Below are positions 51,551 through 61,456 of a stretch of DNA of 64,000 nucleotides, in pieces. Location: positions 1,426,001-1,490,000 of the forward strand of contig NZ_CP011542.1 in assembly GCF_001020985.1 (NCBI RefSeq), written 5' to 3'. The notes under the pieces are model-generated. The model ran no database searches. It worked only from the letters and a program-made list of their open reading frames with translations, and was not told the origin of the DNA. Position 1 is the stretch's first letter, and each line of letters opens with the position of its first letter. The translations under genes and the position numbers were made by a program. The stretch comes from Corynebacterium mustelae (GTDB lineage: Bacteria > Actinomycetota > Actinomycetes > Mycobacteriales > Mycobacteriaceae).

Positions 51551-53392
51551 TTAATCAACCTGGCGGACGGCTCCTTTGTCTGCGCTTGTAGCCATCTTCG
51601 CATAGGCGCGCAGCGCTTTCGAGACTACCCGGTCGCGGTTAACCGGAGTCCACGGATGTGGCCGCGCGGCCATTGCTTTTCGACGCCGATCGAGTTCATC
51701 CTCATCAACATTCAAGTTCAAGACCCTATCCTTGACTGAGATGGTAATCGAATCGCCATTCTCGATCAGGCCAATGACACCTTCATGTGCTGCCTCCGGG
51801 GAGATATGCCCGATGGATAGCCCCGAGGTGCCACCAGAGAACCGGCCATCGGTAATCAACGCACAGACTTTACCAAGCCCAGCCCCCTTCAAGAACGAGG
51901 TTGGATGCAGCATTTCCTGCATGCCTGGGCCACCAGCAGGGCCTTCGTATCGGATAACTACTACCTCACCCGGCTGAACCTCACGCTTTAAAATGGTAGA
52001 AACCGCTTCTTCTTGTGACTCACACACCCGAGCTGGCCCGGTAAACTCCCACAACTCTTCATCAACACCAGCAGTTTTGAGTACTGAACCGTCGGGGGAA
52101 ATATTGCCCCGCAAAATCACCAACCCGCCGTTTTCAGAATACGCATGAGCAATATCGTGAATACAGCCATTTTCCACATCAAGATCTAATGAATCCCACC
52201 GGGTGGACTGACTAAACGGTTCAGTAGTGCGTACCCCTCCCGGCGCGGCGTGGAATAGCTCAATGGCTTTATCGATGGCTTTACCACCACGGATGTCCCA
52301 GTCATTGAGCCAGCCGTCAACGGTGTCGTATGCGACGGTGTGCACTGATTCGTCAAGCATTCCCGCGCGGCGGAGTTCTCCTAGGATTGCAGGGATTCCG
52401 CCTGCCCGGTGCACGTCTTCGATGTGATAAGTGCCGTTCGGAGCAACTTTGGAGATACATGGGATTTTATGGGAGAGTTCGTCAATATCGGTTAAGTCGA
52501 AATCGATTTCGCCCTCTTGTGCAGCCGCCAGCGTATGCAGGATTGTGTTGGTGGAACCACCCATTGCCATGTCGAGTGCCATTGCATTGCGGAATGCAGC
52601 TTTGGTGGCAACGCTGCGGGGTAGTACTGATTCGTCGCCTTCACCGTAGTATCGCGAGCACATATCCATGATCATTTCGCCTGCCTGGATAAATAAGTCT
52701 TTGCGGGCAGTGTGTGTGGCAAGCGTGGTGCCGTTTCCGGGTAACGACAGCCCCAATGCTTCTGTTAGGCAATTCATGGAATTGGCGGTGAACATGCCGG
52801 AACAAGAGCCGCATGTCGGGCAGGCGGATTCTTCGATGGTGGCCAGATCAGTATCGGAAACCGCATCGGATGCGGATGCGGTGATTGCCGTGATGAGATC
52901 GGTCGGGGCATGTGCGATTCCGTCAACCGCGACAACTTTGCCAGCTTCCATGGGGCCGCCGGAGACGAAGATCGCGGGGATATTTAACCGCAATGCAGCG
53001 TTGAGCATGCCCGGGGTGATTTTATCGCAATTGGATATGCAGACCATGGCATCGGCTGTGTGCGCATTGACCATGTATTCCACCGAATCAGCGATGATTT
53101 CACGGGACGGTAGAGAGTACAACATGCCACCGTGCCCCATAGCGATTCCATCGTCGACGGCGATGGTGTTGAATTCTTTGGGGACGCCGCCTGCTTCACG
53201 CACTGCGTTTGCCACAATGTCGCCAACATTTTTCAGGTGAACGTGGCCGGGAACAAACTGGGTATAGGAGTTGACGATGGCGACGATGGGTTTGCCGAAT
53301 TCATGTTCTTTGGTGCCGGTGGCTCGCCAGAGGGCGCGAGCTCCTGAGGCATTACGGCCAACGGTGGTGATGCGGGAACGAAGCGGGATCAT
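51551..53392 (-). CDS. ilvD: dihydroxy-acid dehydratase
   Basis: A 613-residue iron-sulfur enzyme of valine, leucine and isoleucine synthesis. [12 protein letters not shown] (about residues 121-132) and [20 protein letters not shown] (about 193-212) supply the cluster cysteines. [17 protein letters not shown] and [21 protein letters not shown] (about 520-540) are also family motifs. An exact inverted copy of the dispersed 13-mer falls in the coding sequence near the C-terminus (R-R-K-A). The gene is separated from ilvBNC by the PH-domain and MscCG genes, as expected for Corynebacterium. Confidence 0.95.
   Translation of the reverse strand: MIPLRSRITTVGRNASGARALWRATGTKEHEFGKPIVAIVNSYTQFVPGHVHLKNVGDIVANAVREAGGVPKEFNTIAVDDGIAMGHGGMLYSLPSREIIADSVEYMVNAHTADAMVCISNCDKITPGMLNAALRLNIPAIFVSGGPMEAGKVVAVDGIAHAPTDLITAITASASDAVSDTDLATIEESACPTCGSCSGMFTANSMNCLTEALGLSLPGNGTTLATHTARKDLFIQAGEMIMDMCSRYYGEGDESVLPRSVATKAAFRNAMALDMAMGGSTNTILHTLAAAQEGEIDFDLTDIDELSHKIPCISKVAPNGTYHIEDVHRAGGIPAILGELRRAGMLDESVHTVAYDTVDGWLNDWDIRGGKAIDKAIELFHAAPGGVRTTEPFSQSTRWDSLDLDVENGCIHDIAHAYSENGGLVILRGNISPDGSVLKTAGVDEELWEFTGPARVCESQEEAVSTILKREVQPGEVVVIRYEGPAGGPGMQEMLHPTSFLKGAGLGKVCALITDGRFSGGTSGLSIGHISPEAAHEGVIGLIENGDSITISVKDRVLNLNVDEDELDRRRKAMAARPHPWTPVNRDRVVSKALRAYAKMATSADKGAVRQVD
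51675..51687 (-). repeat. dispersed 13-mer, copy 11
   Basis: GCTTTTCGACGCC inside ilvD. On the ilvD strand it is read as R-R-K in the third possible frame. Confidence 0.8.
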
Positions 53393-53467
53393 AACAGTCT
53401 TCTTTGGTTAATAATTAGGCGGGTTTGTAAAACTATAGGGTGAAAGCTTTGTTTTTTGGCAAGCGGA

Positions 53468-54013
53468 CTAGTCCTTGGTGGGACTATCGGAACCAGTTGG
53501 TGAATCGTGGTGTGCTTGCTGGTTGTCGTATTCTTCTTTGGATATGAGTATTTGGCGGCCGTCTTTGTGAACGATTACAACCTTTTCGTTGGCGGCCATT
53601 CGTCCTTGGGTAAGGGCGTCTGGGATCCGGCCAGCGGAAGCGGCTTCAAGGTCAGGCAGCGAATTGAAACTTACCCCTGGCAACGTGATTTTAGTGTCAT
53701 CGGTGGTTTGGGCAAAGGCGGTTGATCGGGCGAAACCGATTCCTGCGAAGTCATCCCATGCGACATGCTGTGTGGCTTTGAACGCATACTGTGCGGTTAT
53801 GCCGGATTCGTCGACGGTGGTGCGGGATTTGAGCACCCAGTAGATGAAGACTACGGGTAATAGCGGTAGCCACAATAGGAATTTTGGTAATGCTCCGACA
53901 ACAAGCAGCATGATGCAGGACATGATGACCGCCGCCAGAATGTGGGTGCGGTCTGGCTTGAATTCCGCAACAGAGGTGGCGGCGCTGGCAGTATCGTCAC
54001 TGGGAAGGCTCAT
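53468..54013 (-). CDS. PH-domain membrane protein
   Basis: A 181-residue protein with two adjacent membrane helices (about residues 27-62) and a C-terminal domain. The KSRTTVDESGITAQYAFKATQHVAWDDFAGIGF stretch (about 64-97) is the low-molecular-weight protein antigen 6 / bacterial PH-like domain pattern. Function is unknown in this family. It lies between ilvD and the MscCG-type channel, the same place as in related Corynebacterium genomes. The acidic tail is rich in S, D and P. Confidence 0.65.
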   Translation of the reverse strand: MSLPSDDTASAATSVAEFKPDRTHILAAVIMSCIMLLVVGALPKFLLWLPLLPVVFIYWVLKSRTTVDESGITAQYAFKATQHVAWDDFAGIGFARSTAFAQTTDDTKITLPGVSFNSLPDLEAASAGRIPDALTQGRMAANEKVVIVHKDGRQILISKEEYDNQQAHHDSPTGSDSPTKD

Positions 54014-54112
54014 GGAAGTTCATAGTAGTTCAATGCTGTTATGGAAGGGAACACGGGTTTTGCCATTACAGGTTTCAACCTATGAGGAGGAAGTAAGCCT
54101 TAAGGTGTGGTG

Positions 54113-55645
54113 TTATCCCACAGGTTGGGCTTCGCCTGGTGGGAAAGGTTCTAGGGGGTTTTGGTTTTCGGGATTGGCGTTAGGCGTCTTCGTTGGTTCG
54201 GTGGTTTGGGGTAGGGCAGATTCCGGTGACTGAGGTTCGGCCTGGGGTGGGGCTTGTTCTGTTGACTGTGCAGCGGAAGGTAGCTCCGTAAGCGGTTGCG
54301 ATACCGTTGGGCTGAATTCCAAGCTTTGTGTAGCGGTCTCTGGTTCGGTGACTATTTCGGTTTGGGATTCCTCGTTATCCGGCGACACCGTGCTTGTTGC
54401 GCGTGGGGCCGGTGTGGGGGGCGCTAACCATCCGCTTGCATCGGAGTCTTCTGGGTTTAGCGCGAGGCCTTTAAGCAAAAGGATGAACACTGCTGCAGAG
54501 AGCAGGATGGTTGTAGAGACTCGGGTGCGGCCGCCAACGCTAAAGAACCGCTCCCAACCGGTGACTTTTTCTTCCTGGAGTGAGGCAGGTTTTTCTTCGG
54601 TGGTGAACGTGGCTGTTTTGTCGGTGATGGCCGGGTCGTCTTCAACTAGGAGCCCCCGTTCGGTGTGGGCTTCAGCCTCGGCTGGGCTAAGCGTACCTTC
54701 CGGGGCTGGTTTCTCCGGTTGCGGCTGTGCGGAGGCGATTCGGGTTGTGGCTGGTTGTTCCACCATAGGCGCCGGGGCAGTGAGCTCGGCGGTGGTTGAG
54801 GTTTCGGCTATGGTGCTGTACTCTTCCCAGAATTCGTCGATAAGTTTGACTCGGATGGCGCGTTCAACCAGCCACTGGCTTCCTGGTTTCACCTGCACCA
54901 AGAATCGCATGTCTATGCTCCACGGCATACCTAACGTGGTGGGGGCGGTGATACCGACAGCTGGGTGAACCGCAAGAGGTCCAAGAACGACTTCAGCTAC
55001 TTTAGGTTCCGCCAACGCACGGCTAGCGGCGGCAGTGGAGCGGTCGATGGTATCGCTTACAGAGGTGCCGCGAGTCAGCGGGATGGGCATTACGACGACA
55101 GCTGATGACCAATGGTTGGAATTGTTGATTGATACCCCGGCTTTAGAGTTCGGAATTATCACTGTTTCTTCGGCCAAGGTGCGGATTCGAGTTGCACGCA
55201 TCGTGATTTGGATGACGGTGCCTTCGATATTGGTTGCCCCACCTTCGAAGCGAACCCAGTCGCCAACCCCGTATTGTTTTTCGCTTAAAATGAAAAAGCC
55301 TGCTAGAAAGTCTGCGATGATTGATTGCGCACCCAAACCAATTGCTGCTGAAGCTGCGGTTGCGGGGATAGCTGCTCCTGCAAGGGAAAAACCCAGCGAT
55401 TTGAGCATGAAGACAAAAACAACAAAGTATGAAATTATCTGAGCGATATAAACTACAACACCAGCGAAGGCCAGTTGTGTCTTGGAGTCGGATTCCGTTT
55501 CCGCTACGAATTTGTTGGTAATGAAATACATCGCCAACCTGCCGGCACGCGGGATCAAAAATGCGATCACGATCAATAATGCAAGCGAGAGCCCGGTATC
55601 AATCATCCACGACCATAATGAAATCGCAATATAAGAAAACGGCAT
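54113..55645 (-). CDS. mscCG: MscCG/YggB-type mechanosensitive channel (glutamate exporter)
   Basis: A 510-residue MscS-family channel with the extended C-terminus of corynebacterial MscCG, through which glutamate leaves the cell. Residues 1-105 hold three helices; the pore helix reads FSLAGAAIPATAASAAIGLGAQSIIADFLAGFFIL (about 86-120). The MscS beta domain follows with VGDWVRFEGG, GTVIQITMRATRIRT and TVIIPNS. After a long charged linker comes a fourth helix (about 385-402) and an extracytoplasmic P/S/T/E-rich tail to the end. The linker and tail sequence diverge from other species, as they do generally in this family. Confidence 0.9.
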   Translation of the reverse strand: MPFSYIAISLWSWMIDTGLSLALLIVIAFLIPRAGRLAMYFITNKFVAETESDSKTQLAFAGVVVYIAQIISYFVVFVFMLKSLGFSLAGAAIPATAASAAIGLGAQSIIADFLAGFFILSEKQYGVGDWVRFEGGATNIEGTVIQITMRATRIRTLAEETVIIPNSKAGVSINNSNHWSSAVVVMPIPLTRGTSVSDTIDRSTAAASRALAEPKVAEVVLGPLAVHPAVGITAPTTLGMPWSIDMRFLVQVKPGSQWLVERAIRVKLIDEFWEEYSTIAETSTTAELTAPAPMVEQPATTRIASAQPQPEKPAPEGTLSPAEAEAHTERGLLVEDDPAITDKTATFTTEEKPASLQEEKVTGWERFFSVGGRTRVSTTILLSAAVFILLLKGLALNPEDSDASGWLAPPTPAPRATSTVSPDNEESQTEIVTEPETATQSLEFSPTVSQPLTELPSAAQSTEQAPPQAEPQSPESALPQTTEPTKTPNANPENQNPLEPFPPGEAQPVG

Positions 55646-55840
55646 AGTCTTCGAGCATAATCGTCTTGGTGTCGTAGTGGCAGCGGGAAACTAGGCTTAG
55701 CATTTTTTACCGACGAAACTATGCGGGCAAACCCATAAAAATGACAAATCTATGTGGGAAGTGATTCCGAAATGGGGGAGGTATCGGTGGTGAAGCTACG
55801 GTAAAAACGCAGACAGTTGCCAGTTGCGGGGGTAGGATTG

Positions 55841-55868
55841 TTACCTGGCGTGCTTGGCGTTGTACTAT
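55841..55868 (+). promoter_or_regulatory. putative promoter of the ilv leader and ilvBNC
   Basis: TTACCT (-35) and TACTAT (-10) are 16 bases apart. The -10 box ends 8 bases before the leader-peptide ATG. Confidence 0.5.
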
Positions 55869-55876
55869 GTGACGCT

Positions 55877-55939
55877 ATGAACATTATTCGACTTGTACTC
55901 GTGGTAACCGGCGCGGCGCCTGCCGTAACGGCTTCATAG
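55877..55939 (+). CDS. ilvL: ilvBNC attenuator leader peptide
   Basis: A 20-residue peptide, MNIIRLVLVVTGAAPAVTAS, rich in Ile, Leu and Val codons in its first half, as expected for attenuation by branched-chain amino acid starvation. It closely resembles in type the leader known upstream of ilvB in Corynebacterium glutamicum. ATTCGACTTG within it (55886-55895) is complementary to CAAGTCGAAT just after its stop (55942-55951). Confidence 0.8.
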   Translation: MNIIRLVLVVTGAAPAVTAS

Positions 55940-55941
55940 TT

Positions 55942-56003
55942 CAAGTCGAATCGTCAAGCGCCCTCCTTCACACCACAAGTGTAGAAGCGAGGGTTTTTGT
56001 TTT
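55942..56003 (+). terminator. ilvBNC attenuator
   Basis: CCCTCCTTC (55961-55969) pairs with GAAGCGAGGG (55984-55993), followed by TTTTTGTTTT. The preceding CAAGTCGAAT can pair with the leader-peptide codons, giving the alternative structures expected of translation-coupled attenuation. The structural gene starts 130 bases later. Confidence 0.75.
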
Positions 56004-56133
56004 AACGGTTCAACCTACCAAGGGTTTTCATCCTCACCCCTTATCGCACCTATTGATAGGGCGTGAAGATGGGAAACTGCGAATGGCACGTTCGCAGCAA
56101 GTTTCATAACAGCTAGTCAAGGAGTTAGAAGTC

Positions 56134-57969
56134 GTGGCAGCTTCCTTACGTCCCACTCCCGCTACGATGGCAAACCGTAGCCAAAAGGCACAAACGCAAC
56201 GCATGAATGGTGCCGAGGCCATCGTTCGGTCCTTAGAAAACCTTGGTACCGATTTGGTCTTTGGGTTGCCAGGTGGTGCAGTTTTACCGCTATATGAGGC
56301 ATTGTATTCCTCAACAAAACTACGTCATGTTCTTGTTCGTCATGAACAGGGTGCAGGCCACGCAGCCACCGGATATGCACAAGTGTCAGGCAAAGTTGGA
56401 GTATGCATTGCAACATCTGGTCCAGGAGCGACAAATCTGGTCACTCCTATCGCGGATGCTTACCTTGACTCGGTTCCGCTGGTTGCAATCACTGGCCAGG
56501 TTGGTCGGCACATGCTGGGTACTGATGCTTTCCAAGAAGCCGATATTCGTGGCATTACGATGCCAGTAACCAAGCATAACTTCATGGTGACATCCCCGGA
56601 ACAAATTCCGCAGGCACTTGCCGAAGCTTTCCATCTTGCTTCCACCGGTCGACCCGGTCCGGTTTTGGTCGATATTCCTAAAGATATCCAGGCCGCTGAG
56701 ATGGATTTCGTGTGGCCGCCAAAGATTGACCTGCCTGGCTATCGGCCGGTGACCGTTCCCCATAATCGGCCAATAGAGCAAGCGGTCAAGCTTATCACTG
56801 AGTCTAAGCGTCCGGTTTTATACATTGGCGGGGGTGTAATCAAGGCGGATGCATCGGAACAGTTAAAAGCTTTCGCTGAACACACCGGCATTCCGGTTGT
56901 GACGACGCTTATGGCGTTGGGTTCTTTCCCGGATTCCCACCCGCTTCACATGGGGATGCCTGGTATGCATGGCACAGTCCCTGCGGTTGGTGCAATGCAG
57001 GGCAGTGATTTGTTGATAACCATCGGAGCGCGTTTCGACGACCGGGTAACCGGTGACACTGCTTCGTTTGCCCCTCTGGCGAAAGTCATTCATGCCGATA
57101 TTGACCCAGCTGAGATTGGCAAAATTCGGGCAGTTGATGTTCCGATTGTCGGCGACGCTAAGGAAGTACTGTCGGCTTTGCTTACTGAGTTCAAAGCAAA
57201 AGCGCCACATGGGGTGAATATTGCGGAATGGATGGCGCATCTTAATGATCTAAAAGAGCGGTTTCCTAGGGGATACCAAATTACTGACGATGGTTTGTTA
57301 GAACCGCAGCATGTCATTGAATCGTTGTCGCGTCTTGCCGGACCTGATGCTATCTATTGCGCTGGTGTGGGACAGCACCAGATGTGGTCAGCCCAATTTA
57401 TTGATTTTGAGAAGCCGCGCACTTGGTTGAACTCTGGTGGTCTAGGCACAATGGGATACGCAGTTCCTGCGGCATTGGGGGCTAAAGCAGCTGCACCAGA
57501 AAAGGAAGTATGGGCAATTGATGGTGATGGTTGCTTCCAAATGACCAATCAAGAGCTAACCACCGCAGCGGTGGAAGGCTTTCCGATCAAGGTAGCATTG
57601 ATCAACAACGGCAATTTGGGAATGGTACGGCAGTGGCAAACTTTGTTCTACGACGGGCATTATTCCAATACCAAACTGCGGGAACAAACAGAGTACATGC
57701 CGGACTTTATCGGGTTAGCTGAAGCGCAGGGGTGTGCTGCATTCCGGGTAACCAAGGAAGAAGAGATCGAACCAACAATCCAAAAAGCCCGGGAAATCAA
57801 CGATCGCCCGGTGGTGATCGATTTCATAGTGGGGCAAGATGCCCAGGTATGGCCAATGGTTGCGGCGGGTCACTCAAATTCGGATATTCAATATGCCAGG
57901 GGCTTGCGTCCACTATTTGAAACTGATTCGTGCCCGACCGAACAAGAACTCCTACACAATCAAGACTGA
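56134..57969 (+). CDS. ilvB: acetolactate synthase large subunit
   Basis: A 611-residue thiamine-diphosphate enzyme, first committed step of branched-chain amino acid synthesis. [16 protein letters not shown] (about residues 38-53) and [14 protein letters not shown] (about 68-81) hold the catalytic glutamate. [16 protein letters not shown] (about 467-482) with [15 protein letters not shown] is the ThDP/Mg site, and the family's FAD-binding segment lies between. GTG at 56134 has AAGGAG 9 bases upstream. It is followed by ilvN after 36 bases. Confidence 0.95.
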   Translation: MAASLRPTPATMANRSQKAQTQRMNGAEAIVRSLENLGTDLVFGLPGGAVLPLYEALYSSTKLRHVLVRHEQGAGHAATGYAQVSGKVGVCIATSGPGATNLVTPIADAYLDSVPLVAITGQVGRHMLGTDAFQEADIRGITMPVTKHNFMVTSPEQIPQALAEAFHLASTGRPGPVLVDIPKDIQAAEMDFVWPPKIDLPGYRPVTVPHNRPIEQAVKLITESKRPVLYIGGGVIKADASEQLKAFAEHTGIPVVTTLMALGSFPDSHPLHMGMPGMHGTVPAVGAMQGSDLLITIGARFDDRVTGDTASFAPLAKVIHADIDPAEIGKIRAVDVPIVGDAKEVLSALLTEFKAKAPHGVNIAEWMAHLNDLKERFPRGYQITDDGLLEPQHVIESLSRLAGPDAIYCAGVGQHQMWSAQFIDFEKPRTWLNSGGLGTMGYAVPAALGAKAAAPEKEVWAIDGDGCFQMTNQELTTAAVEGFPIKVALINNGNLGMVRQWQTLFYDGHYSNTKLREQTEYMPDFIGLAEAQGCAAFRVTKEEEIEPTIQKAREINDRPVVIDFIVGQDAQVWPMVAAGHSNSDIQYARGLRPLFETDSCPTEQELLHNQD

Positions 57970-58005
57970 TGTGGGTTATCGAGAAAAGAAAAGGAATGCA
58001 AACTA

Positions 58006-58527
58006 ATGGCTAACAATGATATTTCTCGTCACATCCTCAGTGTCATGGTGGAGGACCAGGACGGCATCATTTCCCGGGTGTCAGCAATGTTTACCCGGCG
58101 CAGTTTTAATTTGGTTTCGCTGGTGTCGGGAAACACGGAAATAGACGGTATCAACCGGATCACGATCGTGGTGGATGCGGATGAAATTGCGATTGAGCAG
58201 ATCACGAAACAGTTGAACAAATTGGTGCCGGTGCTTAAGGTCGTGCGGCTGGAAGAAGACGTGACTATCGCACGGGCATTGATGCTGGTCAAGGTGTCGG
58301 CGGATGCGTCCAACCGACCGCAGGTGGTGGATGCTGCCAATATTTTCCGGGCCCGGGTTGTTGATGTTGCTCCTGATTCTGTTGTTATCGAAGCAACTGG
58401 TACTCAAGGAAAACTCGGTGCGTTGTTGGATGTGTTGGAGCCTTTTGGTATCCGGGAGTTGATTTCTTCCGGACAGATTGCGCTTAACCGCGGGCCGAAA
58501 ACGATGGCTCCCAATTTCCGGCAATAA
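58006..58527 (+). CDS. ilvN: acetolactate synthase small (regulatory) subunit
   Basis: A 173-residue ACT-domain subunit that activates IlvB and confers valine feedback. The N-terminal ACT domain starts HILSVMVEDQDGIISRVSAMFTRRSFNLVSLVSG (about residues 9-42), with VVDADEIAIEQITKQLNKLV following. The C-terminal domain ends in LEPFGIRELISSGQIALNRG. AAAGGAATG precedes the ATG by a suitable distance. Confidence 0.95.
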   Translation: MANNDISRHILSVMVEDQDGIISRVSAMFTRRSFNLVSLVSGNTEIDGINRITIVVDADEIAIEQITKQLNKLVPVLKVVRLEEDVTIARALMLVKVSADASNRPQVVDAANIFRARVVDVAPDSVVIEATGTQGKLGALLDVLEPFGIRELISSGQIALNRGPKTMAPNFRQ

Positions 58528-58581
58528 TCCATCCCGCAAAATGAGACTAAATGCAGGTTTTTGTCTCATAATATGATATAA

Positions 58582-59634
<1,053 letters not shown>

Positions 59635-59663
59635 TCACGATCTGACTGATCGGGTTTCATTTC

Positions 59664-59699
59664 ACCGCTAGTGGCATAAATGGATGTGCTACTAGCGGT
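59664..59699 (+). terminator. hairpin after ilvC
   Basis: ACCGCTAGT and ACTAGCGGT pair around 18 bases, followed by TTCCC. A likely, though not T-rich, terminator. Confidence 0.5.
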
Positions 59700-60351
59700 T
59701 TCCCGTTAGTGAAAATCGGGGTGGTGGACTGTACTCACAGTTACTGCGTGGTGGTTTCGGCTACGTTTAGGGCTGGGGGTGCGTCGAAAAGCGGCAGTGG
59801 TGCTGACGTATGGCGAATGGGAATCTGGCGATACGATAACTATCTTTTATCACCAAAATGTGCATTATTAGGTTGATCTCTATCGGGGGTAGGAGCAATT
59901 ATTGAAAAAGATTTCCGCGTGTCTAAAACCGTGTGGATGTAAAAGTTCATTACATTGAACTCTACGTCATTTGCTTATGGATGATGCAACTTGTGCGTGT
60001 ATAGACGGGTGACGTTTTCAATAAATCGACATTATTGAAAACCTAAGGTATGTTAGTAGGCAAAGCAAACTTTGTGGTGGTGTCTCATTGGCACTTGGCA
60101 AAAATCACATGGTGTTGCGGCGGAAAGGAATTTCAGTGACTTCGGTATTTCGATCGGCCGCGACTTGCCATCAAAGTTCCTGGAAATACGGCAGGCACTT
60201 GTGTAAATATGGCGACTCCGCGCGGAGATTGCAGCAACCCGCCCAGCAGAAAGCGCATGCACATGATCACTTCTCCTTCGACGATGACGACCTATTTGTG
60301 CTGTATAACACCGTCATGGGGCATGCTATCCATCCCGGGATGGGGCAGTCG
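59700..60351. other. upstream region of the CDF gene
   Basis: About 650 bases. It contains a one-mismatch 13-mer (59780-59792), an ATTATTGAAAAAG element near 59898 and the perfect inverted repeat at 60014-60042 that shares TTATTGAAAA with it. The frame of the CDF gene stays open upstream to 60088, but that extension is not protein-like. Confidence 0.45.
60014..60042. promoter_or_regulatory. candidate metal-responsive operator
   Basis: GTTTTCAATA and TATTGAAAAC form a perfect inverted repeat with 9 bases between, upstream of the metal exporter; a third half-site TTATTGAAAA is near 59899. Confidence 0.5.
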
Positions 60352-61335
60352 ATGACTACCAGACAGGGTAACCACGAACCTAGCAATCATGAGCACTCAC
60401 ATGTGCATACGCACGATCATGGTGGAGGACATAACCACGGTCATGGGCATCACCACCACCATCATCATGGGGCGGATAGCTTAACGGCCCTGATGACGGT
60501 TCTTGGCTTCACCGCCACGATTTTTCTGGCCGAGTTGATTGGTGGCTGGGTATCAGGTTCATTAGCTTTGATCTCTGATGCGATGCACATGTTGTCCGAC
60601 TCCACTGGACTTCTAGTTGCCGCCTTGGCCATCACCATCGCAAGGAAGCAGGCCTCCGCTCAAGCGACCTATGGGTATAAGCGTATCGAAGTCCTAGCTG
60701 CATTTGCCAACGCTATTAGTGTTTCCGCAATTTCCGTGTGGATCGTCTACGAGGCATTCGAACGTTTTAATGCGGGCGAAGAAGTAAACACCACGATTAT
60801 GTTGGTGGTTGGTACTATCGGGCTGGTAGCCAATGCCATTGGTGCAAAAGTGCTGCACAATCATTCACACGACAATATGAATGTACGCGGCGCGTATCTG
60901 CATGTCCTGGTGGATCTCCTGGGCTCAGTGGCGGTGATTGTTGCTGCAATCTGCATGAAATTCTTTGACATTCTGTGGGCCGATACCGTGGCGTCACTGT
61001 TAATCGCGGCGCTAATTTTACCTAGATCTCTTAAACTCGCGTGGGAATCGCTGCGAGTACTATTAGAACAAGTGCCAGTTGGGGTAGATGTCGAAAAAAT
61101 CTCGCAGTCGATCGAAAACTTACCTGGGGTGCGGGCAATCCATGATCTGCATGTATGGTCACTCGATGGGACGGAAATCATTGCTTCCTGTCATGTTGTG
61201 GCTGATTCGCCGTCCAAAGACTACTGCGACATTTTGGATCAAGTGCACCACGCTTTTAATGATCTCGGAATAAAACACGTGACAGTACAAGTCGAAGACG
61301 ATGGTCACCATGCGCATGAGGAAACGTGCCGGTAA
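60352..61335 (+). CDS. cation diffusion facilitator (zinc-type) exporter
   Basis: About 327 residues. A histidine-rich N-terminal stretch (about residues 10-42, many H with D and G) is a metal-loading segment. Six membrane helices follow. SDAMHMLSDSTGLLVAALA (about 74-92) supplies the H-x3-D site of helix 2, and HVLVDLLGSVAVIVAAICM (about 185-203) the second site of helix 5. A C-terminal cytoplasmic domain carries VRAIHDLHVWSLDGTEIIASCHVV. It exports Zn or similar ions. The ATG at 60352 with GGGATGGGG upstream is chosen; ATG at 60340 is equally possible. Confidence 0.85.
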   Translation: MTTRQGNHEPSNHEHSHVHTHDHGGGHNHGHGHHHHHHHGADSLTALMTVLGFTATIFLAELIGGWVSGSLALISDAMHMLSDSTGLLVAALAITIARKQASAQATYGYKRIEVLAAFANAISVSAISVWIVYEAFERFNAGEEVNTTIMLVVGTIGLVANAIGAKVLHNHSHDNMNVRGAYLHVLVDLLGSVAVIVAAICMKFFDILWADTVASLLIAALILPRSLKLAWESLRVLLEQVPVGVDVEKISQSIENLPGVRAIHDLHVWSLDGTEIIASCHVVADSPSKDYCDILDQVHHAFNDLGIKHVTVQVEDDGHHAHEETCR

Positions 61336-61443
61336 CGACAAGCCTCCGGTTAGGTGGCAAAGCGTACGTGTTTTAAAGGGGCATATTCTCCTGGTAAAAA
61401 CTAGCTCTGAACTGGAAATATGAGCAGTGTAGGGGTAAACGGC

Positions 61444-61449
61444 TAAACT
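61444..61449 (+). promoter_or_regulatory. -10 box for a leaderless DUF262 gene
   Basis: TAAACT ends 7 bases before the ATG at 61457. Confidence 0.45.
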
Positions 61450-61456
61450 TCACGTC

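Noticed and set aside
54348..54968. 206-codon plus-strand frame opposite the MscCG C-terminal region
   Set aside because: Ser/Val/Gly-rich shadow of the P/T/E-rich linker and tail of the channel.
55886..55951. Possible fourth member of the TCGAC hairpin family
   Set aside because: The match is limited to TCGACTT and its complement and is explained by the ilv leader antiterminator pairing.
60088..60351. 88-codon N-terminal extension of the CDF gene
   Set aside because: Extension has no membrane or metal-binding pattern and would place the start far upstream of a good ribosome site at the histidine-rich start.
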